Below, one piece after another: positions 6,930-12,091 of a DNA stretch of 12,091 bases. Below the pieces are notes generated by a model, which saw only the letters and a list, made by a program, of their open reading frames with translations, did not search any database and was not told the DNA's origin. The stretch's first letter is position 1. Each line of letters starts with the position of its first letter. Location: the NCBI GenBank assembly GCA_003648815.1, contig QMPZ01000033.1, positions 1-12,091 on the forward strand. The letters are read 5' to 3'. The DNA is from Candidatus Aerophobota bacterium. GTDB lineage: Bacteria > Aerophobota > Aerophobia > Aerophobales > B47-G16. A program made the translations under genes and the position numbers.

Positions 6930-6958
6930 ATTATATTAACCTTCCAGGAAACTGTCAA
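6930..6958 (-). promoter_or_regulatory. Perfect consensus sigma70 promoter for trpBA
   Basis: On the minus strand TTGACA (6958-6953) and TATAAT (6935-6930) are separated by exactly 17 bp, the ideal arrangement. The predicted start is near 6923. The -35 lies 10 bp from the edge of heptamer array 2. Confidence 0.8.
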
Positions 6959-6968
6959 ATCTTGGAGG

Positions 6969-7024
6969 GTGAAGAGTGAAGAGTGAAGGGTGAAGGGTGA
7001 AGAGTAAAGAGTGAAGAGTGGAGG
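6969..7024. repeat. Tandem heptamer array 2, seven units plus one degenerate
   Basis: Units in order: GTGAAGA, GTGAAGA, GTGAAGG, GTGAAGG, GTGAAGA, GTAAAGA, GTGAAGA, then degenerate GTGGAGG (7018-7024). The heptamer, the orientation and the rare GTAAAGA variant followed by GTGAAGA are shared with array 1. The array lies between the trpBA promoter and the promoter region of the beta-barrel gene. Confidence 0.93.
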
Positions 7025-7036
7025 GGTTACATCTTC

Positions 7037-7063
7037 ATACCAAAGTTGACTAACTTTCGGTAT
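7037..7063. promoter_or_regulatory. Inverted repeat, candidate operator of the beta-barrel gene
   Basis: ATACCAAAGTT (7037-7047) and AACTTT-C-GGTAT (7052-7063) are inverted copies around a GACT centre, with one extra C in the right arm: 11 complementary base pairs. It covers the putative -35 TTGACT at 7046-7051. An outer alternative, TTCATA (7034-7039)/TATGAA (7069-7074), also exists. No T-tract follows on either strand, so it is not an intrinsic terminator. A dimeric repressor site is the simplest reading. Confidence 0.45.
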
Positions 7064-7074
7064 TAGTGTATGAA
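7046..7074 (+). promoter_or_regulatory. Putative promoter of the beta-barrel gene
   Basis: TTGACT (7046-7051) and TATGAA (7069-7074) are 17 bp apart, with five and four matches to consensus. The predicted leader is about 55 nt. A weaker alternative, TTGACC (7089-7094) with TAAAAA (7112-7117), would start transcription inside the ribosome-binding site. Confidence 0.35.
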
Positions 7075-7135
7075 TTATATAAGCCAATTTGACCAGTTTC
7101 TCAGACAGCACTAAAAAGCTATGGAGGAGAAAAAA

Positions 7136-7630
7136 ATGTGCAAAAGGTGGATAGAGGCTTTTTCGTTGGTGATCTTTGCGGCAGCCTGCTTTGCGGTGGT
7201 CAGTTTTGGTGAAGAGAAGGGAGAATTCGGCGTGGGTGTAATCTTAGGTGCACCTACAGGGATCAGTGCCAAGTTCTGGATAGATAAGTGTAATGCCATT
7301 GATGAAGCAATATCCTGGAAAGATAATGGCGATATTCATTTTCATCTCGACTACCTCTGGCATGATTTTGACCGATTTAAGGTAAATAAAGGTTTCCTGC
7401 CACTTTATTACGGAATAGGGACTCGCTTCAATTCCGGTAAGAAAGCTAAACTCGGATTGCGAGGAGTAATTGGAGTAGCTTATCTTTTTTCCGATATTCC
7501 TTTTGAAGCATTTTTTGAGGCCGCCCCTTTCGTTCAGTTGACTCCCGCAACCGATGCAGGATTGGATGTGGCCATCGGGATACGTTATCTCATTTATAGA
7601 CAAAAGGCGGGAGAAAAGAGTGAAGGGTAA
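7136..7630 (+). CDS. Small secreted outer-membrane beta-barrel protein, function unknown
   Basis: From ATG 7136 the product is 164 residues. This start is preferred because GGAGGAG (7123-7129) sits six bases upstream; the in-frame ATG at 7121 overlaps that site and has no ribosome-binding site of its own. The N-terminus is a Sec signal peptide: basic CKRW, a hydrophobic core (about residues 8-25), and likely cleavage after SFG. The mature part alternates polar and apolar residues with many aromatics. Motifs are GVILGAPTGISAKFW, HFHLDYLWHDFD, LPLYYGIGTRF and AIGIRYLIY, the pattern of small beta-barrel proteins annotated as outer-membrane or DUF3996-like. The barrel would naturally end at IGIRYLIY; the last ten residues (RQKAGEKSEG) run into heptamer array 3, whose GTAAAGA unit supplies the stop. 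Family assignment is by recognition and the role is unknown. Confidence 0.75.
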   Translation: MCKRWIEAFSLVIFAAACFAVVSFGEEKGEFGVGVILGAPTGISAKFWIDKCNAIDEAISWKDNGDIHFHLDYLWHDFDRFKVNKGFLPLYYGIGTRFNSGKKAKLGLRGVIGVAYLFSDIPFEAFFEAAPFVQLTPATDAGLDVAIGIRYLIYRQKAGEKSEG

Positions 7631-7640
7631 AGAGTGAAGA
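7620..7640. repeat. Heptamer array 3, three units overlapping a gene end
   Basis: GTGAAGG, GTAAAGA and GTGAAGA follow one another (7620-7640), in the same orientation as arrays 1 and 2. The TAA at 7628-7630 within the GTAAAGA variant is the stop codon of the beta-barrel gene, so the array encodes the end of that protein. Confidence 0.75.
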
Positions 7641-7646
7641 GATAAT

Positions 7647-7674
7647 TTGCTTTCTTTGAGAACTAAGATATAAT
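7647..7674 (+). promoter_or_regulatory. Putative promoter of the phasin-like gene
   Basis: A perfect TATAAT at 7669-7674 is preceded, 16 bp upstream, by a weak TTGCTT (7647-7652). Transcription would begin near 7681 and give a leader of about 15 nt holding only the ribosome-binding site. The -10 is strong and the -35 doubtful. Confidence 0.45.
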
Positions 7675-7695
7675 TTAGCGTAAAGGAGAGAGAAA

Positions 7696-7977
7696 ATGGA
7701 ACAATTGCTGAAAAAAGTCATTCTGGCGGGTATAGGAGCTTTAAGCCTTACCAAGGAGGCAGTGGAGAAACTGTTAGATGAGCTGGTAAGGAGAGGAGAG
7801 ATAGCCTCTGAGGAAAAGGAGGGCCTTTTAAAGGAGCTGATTAAGGAGGGGAAAGAGCGAAAGGGGGAGATAGAAAAAATGATGGAGAGGGTCATCTCCC
7901 GGGCTGGAATAGCCACCAAGGAGGATGTTGAAAGGTTAGAAAGGAGAGTGAAGGAGTTAGAGGATAAGATAAAATAA
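7696..7977 (+). CDS. Phasin-like small coiled-coil protein
   Basis: A 93-residue protein with GGAGAG six to seven bases before its ATG. A short hydrophobic helix (about residues 7-20, KVILAGIGALSL) is followed by an amphipathic, highly charged region (20-70) and a C-terminal heptad coiled coil with KEDVERLERRVKELEDKI at 75-92. This layout matches small proteins annotated as phasin family or PhaF-like polyhydroxyalkanoate granule-associated proteins, which coat granules or act as coiled-coil adaptors. No PHA synthase or other PHA gene is in the window, so a storage-granule role is not supported by context. It has its own likely promoter, and no clear terminator follows it. Confidence 0.65.
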   Translation: MEQLLKKVILAGIGALSLTKEAVEKLLDELVRRGEIASEEKEGLLKELIKEGKERKGEIEKMMERVISRAGIATKEDVERLERRVKELEDKIK

Positions 7978-8025
7978 AATGCTTTCTTGAAGTATAGGAA
8001 TTTATAAATATTAGTGAGGGGAAGC

Positions 8026-8073
8026 AGCGAAGCGTTTCGTTTTCTTGACAAAGAGATAAGTTTATGCTACTTT
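8026..8073 (+). promoter_or_regulatory. Weak hairpin and possible promoter upstream of hom
   Basis: AGCGAA (8026-8031) can pair with TTCGTT (8036-8041), including one G-T, over a 4-nt loop, and is followed by TTTC; this is at best a weak terminator for the phasin-like gene. TTGACA (8045-8050), a perfect -35, begins just after it, with TACTTT (8068-8073) 17 bp downstream as a poor -10. If used, transcription would start near 8080, between the upstream GTG at 8014 and the preferred hom start at 8104, which supports 8104. Confidence 0.3.
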
Positions 8074-8103
8074 CTTTCTATCCTGGAGAGGAAAAAGGCG
8101 AGG

Positions 8104-9384
8104 ATGGAGAAGAAGACGTTTGGGGTGGGGCTTTTCGGATTGGGAACGGTAGGAGGAGGAGTAGCTGAACTGTTGCTGAACGAAAACTGGAAAAGTAAGG
8201 ATTACGAGTTTGTCTTGAAAAAGGTAGCTGTGAGGCATTTGAATAAGAGAAGAAGTATCTCGCTTCCCTCTCGTCTTTTAACGACGAATCCACGGGAGGT
8301 GCTGGAGGATCCGGAAATTGACACGGTAATTGAGGTGATGGGAGGGATAAGCCCAGCTAAGGAGATAATTATAGAGGCTCTTCGCAAGGGTAAGAATGTA
8401 ATAACCGCCAATAAAGCTTTGTTAGCTCGATCGGGGAGCTTGATCTTTAAGGAGGCTACGGAAAACAACTGTTACTTAGGGGTGAGAGCTTCTAATATAG
8501 CCAGTTATCGCCTTATAGAAAGCCTGGCTTATTCGCCTTCAAAGATTGAAGAGCTGATAGGAATTTTTAACGGGACGTGCAACTATATACTGACGGAGAT
8601 GGAAAGACGGGGAGAAAGCTTTTCTAATGTCCTCAAAAAGGCACAGGAGATAGGTTATACGGAAAAAGATCCTTCTGATGACATAGATGGCTACGATACA
8701 GCTCATAAACTTGTTGTGCTACTTGGTTTGACCTCGGGCCATTTCTTACCCTTAGAGTCTCTTTTTGTAGAGGGAATAAGGAAAATTACCCTTCAGGATA
8801 TTCTCTTCGCCAAAGAGCTGGGATACAGGATAAAGCTTGTTGCTATTGCCAGAAGGAAAGGGGAGGAGTTGGAGGCTCGAGTTCACCCGGCTCTTCTACC
8901 TATAGGTAGGGGTTTAGCCCGATTAGATGGAATAGAGAACGGAATTGAGATAAGAGATGAGACAGGGGTAGAGGTAGGATTGCAAGCACCGGGGGCGGGT
9001 AGATATCCCACGGCTACGGCCATACTGGAGGACCTTGTCTGTATGGCTGAGGGGAGAAAATTGGTTTCTCCATATCAAAGAGAACACCTCACCCTGAAGA
9101 AGATGGAGGAGGTGGAGACCAGGTATTACCTGAGATTTAATGCTCTGGATCAGGCAGGAGTGCTGGCTAAGATTTCTGGAATCTTAGGTAGTTATAACAT
9201 AAGTATTAAGGCAGTACTTCAAAAAGGAGAAAGGGAGAGCGAAAGATCAGAGTTTGTACCTGTGATAATGCTTACCCATAAGGCAAGGGAAAAAGATGTT
9301 CAGAATGCTATTCGAAAGATAAATAGCCTTTCTGTTATAAAAGGGGAAACCCTGCTAATTCGAGTAGAAGAGGGAATTTTTTGA
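8104..9384 (+). CDS. hom: Homoserine dehydrogenase with C-terminal ACT domain
   Basis: It reduces aspartate-4-semialdehyde to homoserine, the branch to threonine, methionine and isoleucine. From ATG 8104 it has 426 residues, normal for the ACT-containing class. The frame is open back to GTG 8014, but the Rossmann fold begins at once after 8104 (GLFGLGTVGGG at 9-19). TANK with K104, NGTCNYIL from N156, and the catalytic series E187, D193, D198, K202 match the family in identity and spacing. An ACT domain (about 340-426) implies threonine feedback. The loop that normally reads EASV-G-G-I-P is here RASNIASYRL (128-137): Glu, both glycines and Pro are replaced with no gap or frameshift, which is unusual near the substrate and metal site. 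rpsB starts 24 bp after its stop, so the two are probably co-transcribed. Confidence 0.92.
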   Translation: MEKKTFGVGLFGLGTVGGGVAELLLNENWKSKDYEFVLKKVAVRHLNKRRSISLPSRLLTTNPREVLEDPEIDTVIEVMGGISPAKEIIIEALRKGKNVITANKALLARSGSLIFKEATENNCYLGVRASNIASYRLIESLAYSPSKIEELIGIFNGTCNYILTEMERRGESFSNVLKKAQEIGYTEKDPSDDIDGYDTAHKLVVLLGLTSGHFLPLESLFVEGIRKITLQDILFAKELGYRIKLVAIARRKGEELEARVHPALLPIGRGLARLDGIENGIEIRDETGVEVGLQAPGAGRYPTATAILEDLVCMAEGRKLVSPYQREHLTLKKMEEVETRYYLRFNALDQAGVLAKISGILGSYNISIKAVLQKGERESERSEFVPVIMLTHKAREKDVQNAIRKINSLSVIKGETLLIRVEEGIF

Positions 9385-9408
9385 TATAGATTGAGGAGGT
9401 AAAAAAGG

Positions 9409-10263
9409 ATGCCAGTTATCACTATGAAGGAGCTGTTAGAGGCGGGAGCTCATTTTGGTCATCAAAAGAGCGCATGGAATCCAAAGATGAAACCCTATAT
9501 TTATCAAGAAAGAAATCGGATGCATATCATTGACTTAAGCAAGACGGTGAAGAAGATAGAGGAGGCCTATCAATTTGTAAGGGGTTTGGCAGCGGAAGGA
9601 AAGAAAATACTATTTGTGGGAACCAAACAGCAGGCGAAGGAATGTATTGAAGAGCAGGCGAAAAGATGCGGAGCCTTTTACGTTAATACCCGATGGTTAG
9701 GGGGGTTTCTCACCAATTTCTCCACTATCAAGAAAAGCATAGAAAAGCTTCACAGTCTGGAAAGACAAAAGGAACAGGGACTATGGGAGACGCTTCCCAA
9801 GAAGGAAGAGATGACTTTGCGTAGAAAGATGGAAAAGCTTGAGCGGAATCTAAAAGGTGTTAAGGAGATAAATGAACTGCCAGGGGCCATCTTCGTGGTT
9901 GACCTGAGAGTAGAGGAGACAGCCGTCAGAGAAGCGAGGAAGTTAAACATTCCCATCGTGGCCATTGTGGATTCCAACTGTGACCCTACCTTGGTGGATT
10001 ATCCCATCCCTGCCAATGACGACGCCATAAAGAGCATCAGGTTAATTACTACTAAGATCGCTGATGCTATAATAGAAGGAAAGGCGCTTTTGAAGGAAAA
10101 AGAAGCCGAGATGGAAAAGGCTAAGGAAGCTGAGGAGAAGGTAGAAGAATCTGAGGCAGAAAAAGGTGGGGAGGAAAAAGAACTCCAGATGAAAGAGGAG
10201 AAGATAGAGGAGGTCATCAGTTCCGTCGATCCAGCTGATGAGAAGAAGGAAGAACAGAGATGA
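9409..10263 (+). CDS. rpsB: 30S ribosomal protein S2
   Basis: S2 binds the small subunit near S1 and the mRNA exit side. The 284-residue product opens with the canonical MKELLEAGAHFGHQ and includes WNPKMKPYI, ILFVGTKQQA (67-76), NTRWLGGFLTNF (93-104), the coiled-coil hairpin around 120-150, and IVAIVDSNCDP with YPIPANDDA. The family core ends near residue 226; the remaining roughly 58 residues are a Lys/Glu-rich tail of low complexity, longer than in E. coli S2 and probably disordered. Its ribosome-binding site, GAGGAGGT (9393-9400), is near-ideal. It opens the conserved rpsB-tsf-pyrH-frr block, but hom lies only 24 bp upstream, so no separate S2 leader with a regulatory RNA fits in that gap. 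Confidence 0.98.
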   Translation: MPVITMKELLEAGAHFGHQKSAWNPKMKPYIYQERNRMHIIDLSKTVKKIEEAYQFVRGLAAEGKKILFVGTKQQAKECIEEQAKRCGAFYVNTRWLGGFLTNFSTIKKSIEKLHSLERQKEQGLWETLPKKEEMTLRRKMEKLERNLKGVKEINELPGAIFVVDLRVEETAVREARKLNIPIVAIVDSNCDPTLVDYPIPANDDAIKSIRLITTKIADAIIEGKALLKEKEAEMEKAKEAEEKVEESEAEKGGEEKELQMKEEKIEEVISSVDPADEKKEEQR

Positions 10264-10289
10264 GACAATAATGAAAGGGAGGATTATTT

Positions 10290-10886
10290 ATGAGCGTTTC
10301 AATGGAGAAGATAAAAAGACTTCGGGAAGAGACCTCAGCAAAGCTCATTGATTGCAAGAAGGCCCTCGAGGAAGCGGGGGGTAATATAGATGAGGCGAGA
10401 AAGATCTTAAGAAAGAAGGGAGCGAAAATTGCTCAAAAGAAGAGCGGCGAGAAGACCGGCCAGGGCACAATCGCCTCCTATGTTCATCATAATGGAAACG
10501 TGGGGGTATTGGTGGAGGTACATTGTCAGTCAGATTTCGTAGCCAGAACCGATGAGTTTCAGACGTTTGCAAAGGATATAGCTATGCACATTGCCGCCTT
10601 TAATCCCCGGTGGATCTCTCCTGAGGAAGTTCCGTCTCCGGTAATCGAGGAGGAAAAGGACATCTTAAGAGCTCAAGCCCGGCAGGAGGGTAAGCCGGAC
10701 AAGATTATAGAAAGGATTGTGGAGGGAAGGATAAAGAAGTTCTACAGTGAGAAGTGCCTGTTATCTCAGCCTTTTCTTAAAGACGAGAAGAAGACGGTAA
10801 AGGAGCATCTGGAGGAGCTGATTGCCAAAGTAGGTGAGAACGTGAGGATTCATCGCTTTACAAGGTATGAGCTAAGACAGGAATAG
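10290..10886 (+). CDS. tsf: Elongation factor Ts (short form)
   Basis: EF-Ts exchanges GDP for GTP on EF-Tu. The 198-residue product is the short form, like that of Thermus, lacking the second core repeat and coiled-coil insert of the 283-residue E. coli protein. The N-terminal UBA-like domain carries LREETSAKLIDCKKALEEA (about 11-29), where the usual TGAGMMDC reads TSAKLIDC. The EF-Tu contact motif usually written TDFV is SDFV here (S81-V84), with the key Asp and Phe kept. The start has AGGGAGGA (10276-10283) at good spacing; ATG 10302 (codon 5) is a less likely alternative. It lies 26 bp after rpsB and 3 bp before pyrH, consistent with one transcript. Confidence 0.96.
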   Translation: MSVSMEKIKRLREETSAKLIDCKKALEEAGGNIDEARKILRKKGAKIAQKKSGEKTGQGTIASYVHHNGNVGVLVEVHCQSDFVARTDEFQTFAKDIAMHIAAFNPRWISPEEVPSPVIEEEKDILRAQARQEGKPDKIIERIVEGRIKKFYSEKCLLSQPFLKDEKKTVKEHLEELIAKVGENVRIHRFTRYELRQE

Positions 10887-10889
10887 AGA

Positions 10890-11657
10890 ATGGCGGGATC
10901 TCAGCTCAGGTGGAAAAGGGTTCTTCTCAAGTTAGGTGGAGAAAGTCTTAGCCAGGGAAAAGAGCATCCCCTCTCTTTTTCCCGAATTAACTTGATCGTC
11001 AGAGAAATCAAGGAAGTCAAGGATTTGGGGGTGGAGATGGGGATAATGATAGGGGGAGGCAATATCCTTCGAGGAGAGGTGGCCGGTCAGAAAGGAATGG
11101 ATAGGACTACCGCTGACTACATGGGGATGCTGGCCACCGTTATCAACGCCTTAGCCCTTCAAGATGCTCTTGAGAAAATAAAGGTGCCTGCGAGGGTGCA
11201 GACAGCCATCGAGATGCAGAAGGTGGCCGAGCCTTATATTCGAAGAAGAGCCATAGATCACCTGCAGAGGGGAAGGGTAGTCATCTTTGCCGGAGGAACT
11301 GGAAATCCCTATTTTACCACTGACACAGCTGCCGCCCTTCGGGCTTTAGAGATAGGGGCGCAGGTATTCTTAAAAGCCACAAAAGTTGATGGAATTTATT
11401 CCTCGGATCCTCTCAGGGATGCAGAGGCGAAAAAATTTGACCGAATAGGCTATATGGATGTACTTAATAGGAAGCTAAAGGTTATGGACGCTGCGGCAAT
11501 TTCGCTTTGTATGGATAATAACCTTCCGATCATCGTCTTCAGCATAGAGAAAAAAGGAAACATCAAAAAGATAATCTTAGGGGAAAACATTGGAACCGTG
11601 GTGAGTAACTTCGAGCTTGGGCAAGGGGGAAAAGATGAAGGTAAAACAGATTTATGA
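10890..11657 (+). CDS. pyrH: UMP kinase
   Basis: Bacterial UMP kinase of the amino-acid-kinase fold; it phosphorylates UMP to UDP with ATP, as a hexamer. The 255-residue product shows VLLKLGGESL (11-20, with Ser of the usual KLSGE replaced by Gly), GGGNILRG (55-62), MDRTTADYMGMLATVINA (70-87), VIFAGGTGNPYFTTDTAA (131-148) and KATKVDGIYSSDP (162-174), all expected substrate and ATP-binding segments. It begins 3 bp after tsf with only a weak ribosome-binding site (AGGA), so translational coupling is likely. Its last 23 bp overlap the start of frr in another frame. Confidence 0.97.
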   Translation: MAGSQLRWKRVLLKLGGESLSQGKEHPLSFSRINLIVREIKEVKDLGVEMGIMIGGGNILRGEVAGQKGMDRTTADYMGMLATVINALALQDALEKIKVPARVQTAIEMQKVAEPYIRRRAIDHLQRGRVVIFAGGTGNPYFTTDTAAALRALEIGAQVFLKATKVDGIYSSDPLRDAEAKKFDRIGYMDVLNRKLKVMDAAAISLCMDNNLPIIVFSIEKKGNIKKIILGENIGTVVSNFELGQGGKDEGKTDL

Positions 11658-12091
11658 GGAAAGTAAGAAAAAGATGGAACAGGCTAAGGAGGCCTTGGTG
11701 AAAAGATATACTACAATGCGGGGGGGGAGGGCACGAGCTGATCTGGTGTCAGAGATAAAGGTTGAATGTTACGGTTCAAGGATGCCCCTTAAGCAACTGT
11801 CCAACATATCCGTGCCTGAGCCTCGCCTCATAGTCATAGAACCCTGGGATAAGTCTTTAATTAAGGACATAGAAAAAGCCATACTGAACTCTAGCTTAGG
11901 TATAAATCCCACTAACGATGGAAATGTAATTCGTCTGGTCATTCCCACCTTGACCGAGGAAAGGCGCGAGGAATTGGCGAAGGTAGTAAGGCAATGGGCA
12001 GAGGAGGCAAGGATTTCCGTCAGGAACATTCGTCGGGAGGCAAGGGAGAAAATAGAAAAGCTGGAGAAGGAGAAGGAAATTTCTGAGGATG
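11635..12091 (+). CDS. frr: Ribosome recycling factor, 3' end cut by the window
   Basis: RRF splits post-termination ribosomes together with EF-G. The frame opens at ATG 11635, inside pyrH, with AAGGGGG (11623-11629) upstream, and runs uninterrupted to the edge: 152 codons of an expected 185 or so. Diagnostic segments are LKQLSNISVPEPRLIVIEPW, GINPTNDGNVIRLVIP, LTEERREEL, VRNIRREAREK and KEISED. The signature usually written RTGRA reads RGGRA here, encoded across a run of eight G (11720-11727); the frame is intact on both sides, so this is a substitution or a base miscall rather than a frameshift. The missing part is the C-terminal end of helix 3. Confidence 0.95.
   Translation, partial: MKVKQIYEESKKKMEQAKEALVKRYTTMRGGRARADLVSEIKVECYGSRMPLKQLSNISVPEPRLIVIEPWDKSLIKDIEKAILNSSLGINPTNDGNVIRLVIPTLTEERREELAKVVRQWAEEARISVRNIRREAREKIEKLEKEKEISED

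Noticed and set aside
6795..6986. Plus-strand open frame of 63 codons in the trpB leader region
   Set aside because: It has no ribosome-binding site, runs antisense through the promoter into the heptamer array, and resembles no protein family I recognise.
6902..7111. Minus-strand open frame with SSLFTLHSS-like repeats
   Set aside because: It is a translation of heptamer array 2, whose minus strand happens to be stop-free; no ribosome-binding site and no conserved protein pattern.
7590..8051. Minus-strand open frame of 153 codons, rich in Ser and Phe
   Set aside because: It is antisense to the clearly coding phasin-like gene; the Ser/Phe/Leu bias is the expected shadow of a Lys/Glu-rich coiled-coil gene.
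8014..8103. N-terminal extension of homoserine dehydrogenase from GTG 8014
   Set aside because: The family fold starts at 8104, the extra 30 residues show no domain or signal, and a possible -35 and hairpin occupy this DNA.

Overview
The window looks like chromosomal DNA of a diderm (outer-membrane) bacterium of moderate GC, probably from a poorly sampled or subsurface/thermophilic lineage. The evidence is a small outer-membrane beta-barrel protein, heavy use of AGA/AGG (Arg) and ATA (Ile), a short EF-Ts of the Thermus type, and purine-rich coding strands. I cannot name the phylum with confidence. No rRNA, tRNA, CRISPR array or intact mobile element is visible.

Layout, left to right. Positions 4-129 hold 18 tandem copies of a heptamer (GTGAAGR). 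On the minus strand a two-gene signalling operon follows: an HDOD protein (1725-2618) and, directly after its stop codon, a GAF-GAF-HD-GYP cyclic-di-GMP phosphodiesterase (144-1724). A divergent pair of near-consensus promoters (2697-2759) separates this operon from a plus-strand ABC-F ATPase gene (2855-4735). That gene has a short leader able to fold into two alternative structures, one of which hides its ribosome-binding site. The ABC-F gene meets trpA tail to tail with an 8-bp overlap. trpB-trpA (tryptophan synthase, 4728-6699, minus strand) overlap by 17 bp. They are preceded by a leader of about 224 nt under a perfect consensus promoter (6930-6958).

Region 6700-7135 is the most interesting non-coding stretch. 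It holds the structured trpB leader RNA, the promoter, a second GTGAAGR heptamer array (6969-7024), and an inverted repeat over the -35 of the divergent plus-strand gene. That gene encodes a small secreted beta-barrel protein (7136-7630), and its last codons and stop lie inside a third, short heptamer array. A small phasin-like coiled-coil gene follows (7696-7977).

From 8104 to the right edge is a tightly packed plus-strand block: homoserine dehydrogenase (hom, with an atypical substrate-site loop), then the conserved translation cluster rpsB-tsf-pyrH-frr. frr is cut by the window edge.

Functionally the genes are mostly core: translation (S2, EF-Ts, RRF, ABC-F), nucleotide and amino-acid synthesis (PyrH, TrpAB, Hom), and c-di-GMP signalling. 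The novelty candidates are regulatory: the pseudoknot-capable trpB leader with a possible 15-codon leader peptide, the ABC-F leader switch, and the three same-orientation heptamer arrays beside genes and promoters.
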